NCBI RefSeq assembly: GCF_014201415.1
Contig: NZ_JACHEH010000005.1
Coordinates: 62,001-126,000 of the forward strand
Direction of reading: 5' to 3'
Origin: Chelatococcus composti
GTDB lineage: Bacteria > Pseudomonadota > Alphaproteobacteria > Rhizobiales > Beijerinckiaceae
Length of the DNA: 64,000 bases
In this document: positions 23,664 through 32,348 of the stretch, piece by piece
Layout: each line of letters begins with the position of its first letter
Position numbering within the stretch: the first letter of the stretch is position 1
Made by a program: the position numbers and the translations under genes
The notes under the pieces: generated by a model
What the model was told of the DNA's origin: nothing
Seen by the model: the letters and a program-made list of their open reading frames with translations, nothing else
Databases searched by the model: none

Positions 23664-25067
23664 ATGACCACGTCCGCCAGTGCAGACAACCTGCGCGCCG
23701 CTGTGCTTGCGCGCTTCGTCGTCCACGCCACGCCCGCCGATCTGCCGGCCGCGATCCGCGACAAGGCTGTCCGGCACATCCTCGACACGCTCGCCTGTGG
23801 CATCGCCGGCGCCGCCTCGCGCGAGGCCCAGGCGTGCCTTGCCCTCGTCGAGGCGAGCGAGGAGCCGGGGCCTGCCGCTGCCTGGGGCACCAACCGGCGG
23901 CTTTCCGCGCGCTCGGCCGCGCTCGTCAACGGCATTGCCTGCCATGCCTTCGAGCTCGACGACACGGGGGGTTGCGACCATTCCGGCGCGGTCGTCGTGC
24001 CCGCGGCCATGGCCACGGTCGCGATGTCGGAACGGCCGATCTCCGGCGACGAATTCATCCTCGCCGTGACGCTCGGCTATGATGTCGCCCGGCGCGTGCT
24101 GGAAGCCTGCGGCGGCTACGAGCCGCACAACAATGCCGGCTGGCACTCGACCGCCACCTGCGGCACCTTCGGCGCCGCCGTCGCCGCCGGACGGCTGATG
24201 CAGCTCGACACGACGCGCATGGGCTACGCCCTCGGCCACGCCGCGAGCTTCAGCGGCGGCCTGTGGGCCTTCATCCACGACGGCAGCCAGACGAAGCGCG
24301 TGCATGCCGGCCGCGCCGCCGAAGCCGGGCTGCTCGCCGCGATGCTGGCCCGCGCCGGCGTCACCGGCCCCTCCGCCATTTTCGAGGACCGCTGGGGCGG
24401 CTTCCTCGCCACCTTCGCATCCGCCTCGGCGCAGCCGGAGGCGCTCACCATCGGCCTTGGCGAGCGTTGGCGCATGGAGCGCGTGTCACTGAAGCCCTAT
24501 GCGTCCTGCCGCGGCACGCATTCCTCCATCGATGCCCTGGGCCTTCTCCTCGACGAGAACGGCCTCGGCCGCGACGACGTGGAGCGCATCGAGGTGCGCC
24601 TCAGCCGCTTTCTCCTCGACATGTGCGGCGGCCGGACTGTCGACACCCTGCCAGAGGCGCAGATGAGCCTGCCCTACGCGCTGGCGGCGCGCCTCGTGCT
24701 GGGGCACGCCGGCCTCGATGCCTACCGCGCCGCGCACCGGGCCGACCCGGCACTGCGGGCGGCCATGGAGCGCGTCGCGCTCATCGTCGACGAGGCCCTG
24801 CCCGCCGCCGACGAGCCCCTCGTGCGCATCTCGACGCGTGACGGGCGCTTCTTCGAGACACGCGTGACAAGCCCGCTCGGCTCGCCGGCCAATCCGGTGG
24901 GCGAGGCCGCCTATTTCGACAAGGTGCACGGCCTTTGCGGCATGGCGCTGGCGGCCCCCGCGGTGGAGCGCCTCGTCGCCGGGGTGCTCGACCTGTGGGG
25001 CGACCCCGACATGCGCTGGCTCGGCGAAGCTCTTGGCGCCCCGCGCCAGCCGCCCGTCTTCGAGTGA
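23664..25067 (+). CDS. MmgE/PrpD-family protein, candidate iminodisuccinate epimerase
   Basis: This is a 467-residue member of the MmgE/PrpD family (2-methylcitrate dehydratase, cis-aconitate decarboxylase, iminodisuccinate epimerase). Family landmarks are AVRHILDTLACGIAGAASRE, the region LVNGIACHAFELDDTGG, AFIHDGSQTKRVHAGRAAEAG and KPYASCRGTHSSIDAL. The ATG at 23664 gives the standard N-terminus. No methylcitrate synthase or other propionate gene is nearby. The first structure of this family was of iminodisuccinate epimerase, an enzyme that works together with an iminodisuccinate lyase. A lyase of the right family is encoded in the same operon, so epimerase is my preferred call. Confidence 0.85.
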   Translation: MTTSASADNLRAAVLARFVVHATPADLPAAIRDKAVRHILDTLACGIAGAASREAQACLALVEASEEPGPAAAWGTNRRLSARSAALVNGIACHAFELDDTGGCDHSGAVVVPAAMATVAMSERPISGDEFILAVTLGYDVARRVLEACGGYEPHNNAGWHSTATCGTFGAAVAAGRLMQLDTTRMGYALGHAASFSGGLWAFIHDGSQTKRVHAGRAAEAGLLAAMLARAGVTGPSAIFEDRWGGFLATFASASAQPEALTIGLGERWRMERVSLKPYASCRGTHSSIDALGLLLDENGLGRDDVERIEVRLSRFLLDMCGGRTVDTLPEAQMSLPYALAARLVLGHAGLDAYRAAHRADPALRAAMERVALIVDEALPAADEPLVRISTRDGRFFETRVTSPLGSPANPVGEAAYFDKVHGLCGMALAAPAVERLVAGVLDLWGDPDMRWLGEALGAPRQPPVFE

Positions 25068-25101
25068 GACCACGCTGCGCCGGTTATACCGGCGCGTGGT
25101 C
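25068..25101. terminator. Bidirectional terminator between convergent genes
   Basis: GACCACG (25068-25074) pairs with CGTGGTC (25095-25101), and inside it GCGCCGG pairs with CCGGCGC around TTATA. The loop contains the stop codon of the minus-strand phosphatase gene (25084-25086). It separates the lyase operon from the phosphatase operon. Confidence 0.65.
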
Positions 25102-25713
25102 AAGGCCGCGGCTCTTCAGGTCCGCGGGCGAGGAGACGTAGTTGAAGGTCAGAAGGCGTGCCGTGGCCGGCGACACCGTGCGGTTGACCGCAAAGACGGT
25201 GATGGCGCACGGTGAGAGCGGCGCGAGGCTCGCGGGCGCAAGCCCGACGAGAAGATCGCAGGCAGCGCGCACCACGCCCTCGTGCGTCACGATCACGGCA
25301 TCGTCCTGCGCGCGGGCGATGACATCCGAAATTGCCGCCCCGACACGGGCGCGAAAGGCTTCCCAGGTCTCGCCACCGGGCGGCGTGAGTCTGCCGAGGC
25401 GCCAATCGCGATAGGCGTAGCGGTCCTCGGCCTCGATGTCGCTGATGTAGCGACCCGTCCATTCGCCGAGATCCATCTCGCGCAGGCGCGGATCCGTCTC
25501 GGCTCCCGTGAAGCCGAGGATCTCGGCCGTGCGGCGCGCGCGGCCGAGGTCGGAGGTAACGACGAGGCCGGGCGGCGGCTCGGCCGCGAAGAAGGCGGCG
25601 GCCCGCCGCGCCTGCTCCTGGCCGCGTTCCGAAAGCGGGGCGTCCGCATGGCCCTGCAGGCGGCGCTCGGCGTTCCACACCGTCTCGCCGTGACGCACAA
25701 GGATCAGTCGCAT
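25084..25713 (-). CDS. Histidine phosphatase (phosphoglycerate-mutase-like)
   Basis: This is a branch-1 histidine phosphatase (209 aa). The catalytic RHG motif appears at once in LILVRHGETVWNAERRLQGH, and the second catalytic His is in AVIVTHEGVVRAACDLLV. Members are phosphoglycerate mutases or broad phosphomonoesterases; at this length and without the mutase extensions a phosphatase is more likely. It is the last gene of a minus-strand set that begins with a phosphate-ester-type ABC importer, so dephosphorylating the imported compound is a reasonable role. The substrate is not determinable from sequence. Confidence 0.88.
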   Translation of the reverse strand: MRLILVRHGETVWNAERRLQGHADAPLSERGQEQARRAAAFFAAEPPPGLVVTSDLGRARRTAEILGFTGAETDPRLREMDLGEWTGRYISDIEAEDRYAYRDWRLGRLTPPGGETWEAFRARVGAAISDVIARAQDDAVIVTHEGVVRAACDLLVGLAPASLAPLSPCAITVFAVNRTVSPATARLLTFNYVSSPADLKSRGLDHAPV

Positions 25714-25727
25714 GGATGATGTCCGGC

Positions 25728-26393
25728 TCAGGCGGAGACCGCCACGTCGATGAGGGCGGGCAGCTCGGCCATGTTGTCGAGGAGACGTTCGGCGCCGAGC
25801 TCGTGATGCGGCCGGTGGCTGTAGCCATAGGTCACGGCGAAGGCACGCACGCCGGCGGCGTGCGCAGCCTCCACGTCGTGATAATTGTCACCGACCATGA
25901 TCGCCGCCTCGGGCGGAACCGCGAGCTGCGAGAGGGCAGCAAGGAGCGGTGCCGGGTGCGGCTTGCGCTCCGGCAGGCTGTCGCCGCCAACGACCGCGCC
26001 GAAGAAACCGGTGAGGTCGAGCGCCGCAAGGATGTCCATGGTCGCCGCGTAGGGCTTGTTGGTGACGACCGCGAGCTTCAGCCCGCGCCGGCTGAGCTCC
26101 TCCAGCGCCTCGCGCACGCCGGGGTAGGGCACCGTGTGGCGGGAGGCGCCGGCCTCGTAGATGGCGAGGAAACGGCCGACATGGGCGGAGCGGCGCCCGA
26201 GATCTCCCCCCGTCGCGACGAGGGCCCGCTCGACGAGCTTCGCCGCCCCGTCACCAATCATCGACTTGACTTTTTCGAGGCTGACCTGCGGCAGCCCCTC
26301 CTCCGCAAGGAAGATGTTGAGGACATCCGTCAGGTCACGGACACTGTCGACGAGCGTGCCGTCGAGGTCGAAGAGGATGGCCTTGGGCGTCAT
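25728..26393 (-). CDS. gph: HAD-family phosphatase, phosphoglycolate-phosphatase-like
   Basis: This is a subfamily-IA HAD hydrolase (221 aa). Motif I is [12 protein letters not shown], with the nucleophile Asp. Motif II Thr and motif III Lys are in KLAVVTNKPYAATM and the later ERKPHPAPLL segment, and motif IV is MVGDNYHDVEAAHAAG. The overall pattern follows Gph (phosphoglycolate phosphatase). It lies 14 bases upstream of the histidine phosphatase gene and 132 bases downstream of the importer ATPase gene, with a strong hairpin in that gap. With the phosphoglycerate-type sensor upstream, a role in using imported phosphoglycolate or another small phosphate ester is plausible. Confidence 0.85.
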   Translation of the reverse strand: MTPKAILFDLDGTLVDSVRDLTDVLNIFLAEEGLPQVSLEKVKSMIGDGAAKLVERALVATGGDLGRRSAHVGRFLAIYEAGASRHTVPYPGVREALEELSRRGLKLAVVTNKPYAATMDILAALDLTGFFGAVVGGDSLPERKPHPAPLLAALSQLAVPPEAAIMVGDNYHDVEAAHAAGVRAFAVTYGYSHRPHHELGAERLLDNMAELPALIDVAVSA

Positions 26394-26448
26394 GAAAGGT
26401 TCTCGATGGGACAGGATCGGGATCGGGAAGGCTCCGGCCGGGGAGACT

Positions 26449-26474
26449 GCGCGGCGGCGGACTGGCCGCCGCGC
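26449..26474 (-). other. Intercistronic stem-loop between importer ATPase and phosphatase genes
   Basis: GCGCGGCGGC (26449-26458) and GCCGCCGCGC (26465-26474) form a perfect 10-bp stem with a six-base loop in the 132-base gap. There is no T run. It may separate transport from phosphatase expression without full termination. Confidence 0.55.
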
Positions 26475-26525
26475 TTCTGGTCCGTCGCGAGCCGCTTGCG
26501 AAGGCGCGGACCGCTCCGCATCGCT

Positions 26526-27623
26526 TCAGGATGCGAGCCAGACGGCCGCATCGAGGGAGAGGCCGACCTCCACGGCAGCACCCGGCTTGTGGATGGCCTC
26601 GCCCGACTGGAATGGCACATCGATGGAGACCTCCGTGGAGCCGAGCCTGACACCGTAGCGGACCGTCGAGCCCAGGAACTCGCTGTGCAGGACAGTGCCC
26701 GGCAGGGAAACGTCGCGCGCTCCCGTCGCCCCAAGCGAGGCGTGCTGCGGGCGGAAGACGAGCTTCGCGCCCTGCGGCACCTTTGCATCGGCCGGAATCG
26801 GCAGGCGCAGGCCACCGTCAATCTCGAACACGCGCTGGCCGCCCTCCTCGATGACGCGGCCGGGGACGATGTTGGCCGTGCCGAGGAAGCTCGCGACGAA
26901 CAGGTTGGCCGGCTTCTCATAGAGCTCCATGGGCGAACCGACCTGCTGCACGGCACCGTCGTTCATCACGGCGATGCGGTCGCAGATCGTGTTCGCCTCC
27001 TCCTGGTCGTGCGTGACGAAAATCGTCGTCAGGCCGAGCCGCTGCTGCAGGTCGCGCAGCTCGCGCCGCACCTGCACGCGCATCTTGGCATCGAGGTTGG
27101 AGAGCGGCTCGTCAAGCAGCAGCACCTTGGGCTCGATGGCGATGGTCCGCGCCACCGCGACGCGCTGCTGCTGGCCGCCCGAGAGCTGCGAGGGCCGCCG
27201 GTCGGCGAGGTGGGCGAGGCCGACGAGCTCGAGCGCGGAGGTCACGCGCCGTTCGATCTCGGCCTTCGGCACCTTGCGCTCCTCGAGGCCGAAGGCGACG
27301 TTGCGCCTCACGGTCATGTGCGGCCACAGGGCATAGGACTGGAAGACCATGCCGACGTCGCGCTTCCACGGCGGCAGATGGGACACGTCCTGCCCGCCGA
27401 CCAGCACCTCGCCGCTGTCGGCGCGGTTGAAACCGGCGATCAGGCGCAGCAGCGTGGTCTTGCCGCAGCCCGAGGGGCCGAGGAAGGCGAAGAACTCGCC
27501 GGGCTTGATGTGAAGGTTGATGCCCTTGAGCACGTGGTTGGTGCCGTAGGACAGATCGACGTTGCGGATTTCCACGTCGACGGCCTTGGTGTCGAGCGCG
27601 GAAGCGGAAACGGGCTGGTTCAT
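26526..27623 (-). CDS. ABC transporter ATP-binding protein (FbpC/AfuC/PotA type)
   Basis: This is an importer ATPase with a C-terminal TOBE regulatory domain (365 aa). Walker A is LGPSGCGKTTLLRL, the Q-loop is MVFQSYALWPH, the signature is [16 protein letters not shown], Walker B is VLLLDEPLSNLDAK and the switch His is FVTHDQEEA. The C-terminal ~120 residues form the TOBE part (LVFRPQHASLG, SEFLGSTVRYGVRL). The ATG at 27623 starts a normal N-terminus. It serves the fused permease at 27667 and the binding protein at 29475. The FbpABC-like family includes iron importers but also AfuABC, which carries hexose phosphates. Confidence 0.92.
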   Translation of the reverse strand: MNQPVSASALDTKAVDVEIRNVDLSYGTNHVLKGINLHIKPGEFFAFLGPSGCGKTTLLRLIAGFNRADSGEVLVGGQDVSHLPPWKRDVGMVFQSYALWPHMTVRRNVAFGLEERKVPKAEIERRVTSALELVGLAHLADRRPSQLSGGQQQRVAVARTIAIEPKVLLLDEPLSNLDAKMRVQVRRELRDLQQRLGLTTIFVTHDQEEANTICDRIAVMNDGAVQQVGSPMELYEKPANLFVASFLGTANIVPGRVIEEGGQRVFEIDGGLRLPIPADAKVPQGAKLVFRPQHASLGATGARDVSLPGTVLHSEFLGSTVRYGVRLGSTEVSIDVPFQSGEAIHKPGAAVEVGLSLDAAVWLAS

Positions 27624-27666
27624 TGACGTTGTCCCTTGGGGCCGGCTCGGTCGGGGCGGGGGCGCA

Positions 27667-29406
27667 TCAGCGCCCCGCCCCCTTGGCCTTCTGGCTCTTC
27701 TCGATGATGAGGTGGGAGGCGAAGGTGCACAGGGCGACAAGCAGCACGGCGATGACGCCGAGAGCCGCGCCCGGGCCACGCCCGGCTGCCGACTGCATGA
27801 AGACGTAGAGCCCGTAGGCGAGCGGCGCGTCCGCGTTCGACTGCACGAGCATCAGCGTCGCCGACAGTTCCACCGCCGCCGTGGCGAAGCTCGTCACGAA
27901 GCCGGCCAGGATGCCGCCGGCCATGAGCGGCAGCACGATGCGGCGCACGGTGCGCATCTTGGTGGCGCCGAGGTTTTCTGCCGCCTCCTCGAGGGAAACG
28001 GAGATCTGCTGCAGGGCGGCATAGCAGGCGCGCAGCGCATAGGGCAGCCGCCGGATGGCGAGCGCCAGCACGATGACGATCCACAGCGTCGCCAGCGGCG
28101 TGCCGTCCGGCAGCTGCACGCCGTAGAAGGTGCGCAGGTAGCCGATGCCGAGCACGACGCCCGGGATGGCGAGCGCCGCCGTCGCCGCCCAGTCGAGCCA
28201 CTGCCGGCCGACGAGCCTGGTGCGCAGCACGAGATAGGCGATGGCCGTGCCGAGCACCACGTCGACGAGGCCGGCGAGCGTGGCATAGATCAGCGTGTTC
28301 TTCACGTAGAGGAAGCTCTCGCCGAACACGCGCCCGTAATGCGCCAGCGTGAAGCCGTCCGGCAGCGGGCTGAAGGACCACACCGTGGCGAACGACAGGA
28401 GCAGCAGGCCGATGTGCGGCGCAAGCACGAGCAGGAGGATGAGAAGCACGGCCGCATAGGCCAGCACGCTCTCCCACGGCCGCATCCGCCGCTTGGCGAG
28501 GCCGCCGCCGCCGCGCTGCACGGTGGCGTAATCCTTGCCGCGCATGGCGCGCGACGACACCCACATCGCCAGGATCGACATCGCGATGAGCACGACCGCG
28601 ATGACATACCCCATGGGATCGGCAATGCCGATGGAGGTGACGCGCAGATAGGCCTGCGGCGCCAGCATGTCCTTGACGTTGAGGAGCAGCGGCGTCGCCA
28701 GGTCATCGAAGACCTTGACGAAGACAAGCGACGCGCCGGCGACATAGCCCGGCATGGCAAGCGGGAAGACGATGCGGCGGAACAGGCGGAAGCCCGAGCA
28801 GCCGAGGTTCTGTGCCGCCTCCTCCATCGCCCGGTCGATGTTGCGCAGCGCCGCCGACAGGTTGATGAGGATGAAGGGGAAATAGTGCACCGCCTGCACG
28901 AAGATGACCCCGTTCAGCCCCTCCATGAAGGGGATACGGAAGCCGAACCAGTCGTTGAGCAGCAGGTTGACGGTGCCGTTGCGGCCGAAGAGCAGGAGCA
29001 TCGCCACGGCGCCGACGAAGGGCGGCATGATGAGCGGCAGGAAGCCCAGCGTCTGGATGATCATCGCGCCGCGGAACTCGAAGCGCGTCGTGATGTAGGC
29101 GAGCGGCAGGGCGAAGACAGACGCCACGACCACCGACATCGCCGAGACATAGACCGAGTTCCAGAAGGAACGGATGAAGAGGTCCGTCCGCGCGAAATCG
29201 AGAAAATTGACGAGCGTGAAGGTGTTCGTGCCCTTTTCGGTAAAGGCGACGTAGATCACCGTCGCCACTGGAATGATGAGGAAAAGGGCGAGAAAGACGG
29301 CAATACCGAGGGCAAGGGCAAGCTGCCCCGGCGTCGCGGACGTCATGAAATGCCGGAAAGGCCTGGACGGCGCATGCGCTCGCCCGGCGGTCGTGGCGTC
29401 AGCCAT
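27667..29406 (-). CDS. Fused two-domain ABC permease (FbpB/AfuB type)
   Basis: This single polypeptide (579 aa) contains two permease modules in tandem, each with about six helices, as is usual for FbpB-like importers. Coupling loops are visible in both halves: IDRAMEEAAQNLGCSGFRLF in the first and ISVSLEEAAENLGATKMRTV in the second. Both are followed by similar segments (VFPLAMPGYVAGASLV; VLPLMAGGILAGFVTSF). It lies between the ATPase gene (43-base gap) and the binding-protein gene (68-base gap containing a palindrome). Similar fused permeases import ferric ion, 2-aminoethylphosphonate or sugar phosphates. Confidence 0.93.
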   Translation of the reverse strand: MADATTAGRAHAPSRPFRHFMTSATPGQLALALGIAVFLALFLIIPVATVIYVAFTEKGTNTFTLVNFLDFARTDLFIRSFWNSVYVSAMSVVVASVFALPLAYITTRFEFRGAMIIQTLGFLPLIMPPFVGAVAMLLLFGRNGTVNLLLNDWFGFRIPFMEGLNGVIFVQAVHYFPFILINLSAALRNIDRAMEEAAQNLGCSGFRLFRRIVFPLAMPGYVAGASLVFVKVFDDLATPLLLNVKDMLAPQAYLRVTSIGIADPMGYVIAVVLIAMSILAMWVSSRAMRGKDYATVQRGGGGLAKRRMRPWESVLAYAAVLLILLLVLAPHIGLLLLSFATVWSFSPLPDGFTLAHYGRVFGESFLYVKNTLIYATLAGLVDVVLGTAIAYLVLRTRLVGRQWLDWAATAALAIPGVVLGIGYLRTFYGVQLPDGTPLATLWIVIVLALAIRRLPYALRACYAALQQISVSLEEAAENLGATKMRTVRRIVLPLMAGGILAGFVTSFATAAVELSATLMLVQSNADAPLAYGLYVFMQSAAGRGPGAALGVIAVLLVALCTFASHLIIEKSQKAKGAGR

Positions 29407-29437
29407 GGACGCTCCCTCGAATCAACATGGAAAGGTG

Positions 29438-29461
29438 CGGACGGCCCCGCGGGGCCGTCCG
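29438..29461 (-). other. 24-bp perfect palindrome after the binding-protein gene
   Basis: CGGACGGCCCCG (29438-29449) is the exact reverse complement of CGGGGCCGTCCG (29450-29461). In RNA this folds as a stem of about 10-11 bp. It starts 13 bases past the stop of the binding-protein gene, in the same relative position as stems after other binding-protein genes here. Confidence 0.65.
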
Positions 29462-29474
29462 GTCGAGAAGGGGA

Positions 29475-30797
29475 TCAGCGCAGGCGCTTCAGCGCCTCCT
29501 CGGCCTTCGCCTGGGCCTTGGCGTAGTTTTCCTTGGCGAAGGCGGCCCACTGCTGCTCGAGCTCGGCCTGGCGGGCGCCCTTCTGCTTGCCGCCGGTGAA
29601 GGCGCCGGTGATCTCGGGCGAGGAGGCCTGCTCCTCCGTGACCGGCATGGCGGCGATGAGATCCCTCGCTTCCTTGATGAGGGCGCGGGCCTCGGCGTCA
29701 TCCTTCTTGGCGAGCGCCGCCTCGGCGTCGTGGATGGCCTTCGTGGCCGCCTTCAGGGCGTCGAGCTGGAAGGTGATGGTCTGGTCGTAGAGCACGTCGA
29801 CGACGTTGGAGCGCTTCTCCGACACGTTCACGTCGAACTTCACCCGTGCGCCGAGCGACGGATCCTTGAAGGGGTTCGGGTAGTCCGCCGGCGCCTTCTC
29901 GTACACCGCCGGGTTGATCGGCAGACGGCGGATGCTCGGCTCGAGCAGAACCTCCTGGCCCGCAGGCGAGACGAGGAAGTCGACGAAGGCCTGGGCGCCT
30001 TCCTTGTTCGGCGCATTCGCGACCACGGCAACGTTCGCCGGCACGATGGTCGTCACCGTCGGATAGACGAACTTCACCGGGAAGCCTGAAGCCTGCGAGG
30101 AAAAGGCGAAGAAGTCGATGACGATGCCGAAGCCGACCTGACCGGAGTTGACGGCCTCCGGCACGCCGAAGGAGCGCTCGGTGATCTCGCGGAAGTTGCC
30201 GGATATCTCCTTGATCGTGCGCCAGCCCTGGTCCCAGCCTTCACCCTGCAGGATGGTCTCGATGGTCAGGTGCGTCGTGCCGGAGCGCGACGGCGCCGCC
30301 ATGGAGACATGGTCGAAGTAGACCGGCTTGGCGAGGTCCTGCCATTCCTTCGGCTCGGGCAGATCATTGGCCTTGGCATAGCGCTCGTTCCACATGATGC
30401 CGTAGCCCGAGGCAGCGAACCCGGAGTAGAAGCCGTCCGGATCGTTGATCGGATAGGAGCCGATCTTGTCAGGAATGCCCTCGGCCTTCGGCTTGTAGGG
30501 CTCGAGCAGGCCCTTGCCCTTCAGCACCTCGAACGCGTCGGGAGCGGAAGCCCAGAACAGGTCCACCTGGTTGTTGGCCTTCGTCTCCTCGAGATATTTC
30601 ACGCCGGCATTGGTGTTGCGGTTCTGCACGTCGAGCGTGAGACCCGGATGAGCCTTCTCGAAGGCCTGTTTGATCGGGTCCGTCACATCCTTGGAGAAGG
30701 AGGTCACGACCGTGACCTTGCCGGTCTGAGCGAAGGCAACACCCGTGAACAGGGCAGCACCGACGAGCGCCGCGGCGGCGGCGTAATGGCGTGGCAT
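29475..30797 (-). CDS. Iron/phosphate-ester-type ABC substrate-binding protein (PgtC paralogue)
   Basis: This is a periplasmic receptor of the Fe3+/AfuA/PgtC group (440 aa) with a signal peptide (AAAAALVGAALFTGVAFA). It shares with the sensor protein at 34249 a string of motifs: LFWASAPDAFEVLKGKGLL, YPINDPDGFYSGFAASGYG, APSRSGTTHLTIETILQGEG, RSFGV, and RRLPINPAVY. The two are clearly paralogues within one cluster. The C-terminal ~80 residues are Lys/Ala/Glu-rich and helical. A GGGAGGAA ribosome site precedes the ATG. A sigma54-type promoter lies 60-74 bases upstream. The ligand is predicted to be a small phosphorylated compound by analogy with PgtC and AfuA; iron is the main alternative. Confidence 0.9.
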   Translation of the reverse strand: MPRHYAAAAALVGAALFTGVAFAQTGKVTVVTSFSKDVTDPIKQAFEKAHPGLTLDVQNRNTNAGVKYLEETKANNQVDLFWASAPDAFEVLKGKGLLEPYKPKAEGIPDKIGSYPINDPDGFYSGFAASGYGIMWNERYAKANDLPEPKEWQDLAKPVYFDHVSMAAPSRSGTTHLTIETILQGEGWDQGWRTIKEISGNFREITERSFGVPEAVNSGQVGFGIVIDFFAFSSQASGFPVKFVYPTVTTIVPANVAVVANAPNKEGAQAFVDFLVSPAGQEVLLEPSIRRLPINPAVYEKAPADYPNPFKDPSLGARVKFDVNVSEKRSNVVDVLYDQTITFQLDALKAATKAIHDAEAALAKKDDAEARALIKEARDLIAAMPVTEEQASSPEITGAFTGGKQKGARQAELEQQWAAFAKENYAKAQAKAEEALKRLR

Positions 30798-30856
30798 CTT
30801 GTTCCTCCCATAAAGGGCTGTTCTGCTGGCCGCCAGTGGCGGCTCGCTGCCGCTGA

Positions 30857-30871
30857 GCAACAAGCGGGCCA
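30857..30871 (-). promoter_or_regulatory. Sigma54 (-24/-12) promoter of the ABC importer operon
   Basis: On the minus strand the sequence reads TGGCCC-GCTTG-TTGC, one mismatch from the TGGCAC-N5-TTGC consensus and with the exact GG-N10-GC spacing. Transcription should start near 30845, about 48 bases before the binding-protein ATG at 30797. The gene immediately upstream (30987-32348) encodes a GAFTGA-containing sigma54 activator, so regulator and promoter fit each other. Confidence 0.75.
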
Positions 30872-30894
30872 GAATGCGCAAGGACCGGCCTGCC

Positions 30895-30985
30895 AAAGGT
30901 TACGCTTGAAACGGTCACCCTTCCGGCCGGCGATCTCGAGTAATCGATGTAACGGCGGCGCCAGCCGATGGGTCAGAAGGGTAAC
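30895..30985. promoter_or_regulatory. Candidate upstream activator sites (AARGGTKAC elements)
   Basis: AAAGGTTAC (30895-30903) faces GTCACCCTT (30914-30922) as an imperfect inverted repeat. A further direct copy, AAGGGTAAC, lies at 30977-30985. They sit about 50-140 bases upstream of the predicted sigma54 start site, a normal position for enhancer-like sites bound by an NtrC-family activator. Confidence 0.45.
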
Positions 30986-30986
30986 A

Positions 30987-32344
<1,358 letters not shown>

Positions 32345-32348
<4 letters not shown>

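Noticed and set aside
23664-25067. 2-methylcitrate dehydratase (prpD)
   Set aside because: No methylcitrate synthase, lyase or propionyl-CoA gene is nearby, and the operon's lyase points to a different member of the family.
27562-29526. 654-codon plus-strand open frame opposite the fused permease
   Set aside because: It is highly charged and His/Arg-rich, the mirror image of hydrophobic permease codons, with no domain and no ribosome site.
30876-30895. Second possible sigma54 site TGGCAGGCCGGTCCTTGC
   Set aside because: It has both half-elements, but 13 bases instead of 10 separate GG and GC, which is incompatible with sigma54 binding. The site at 30857-30871 has correct spacing.
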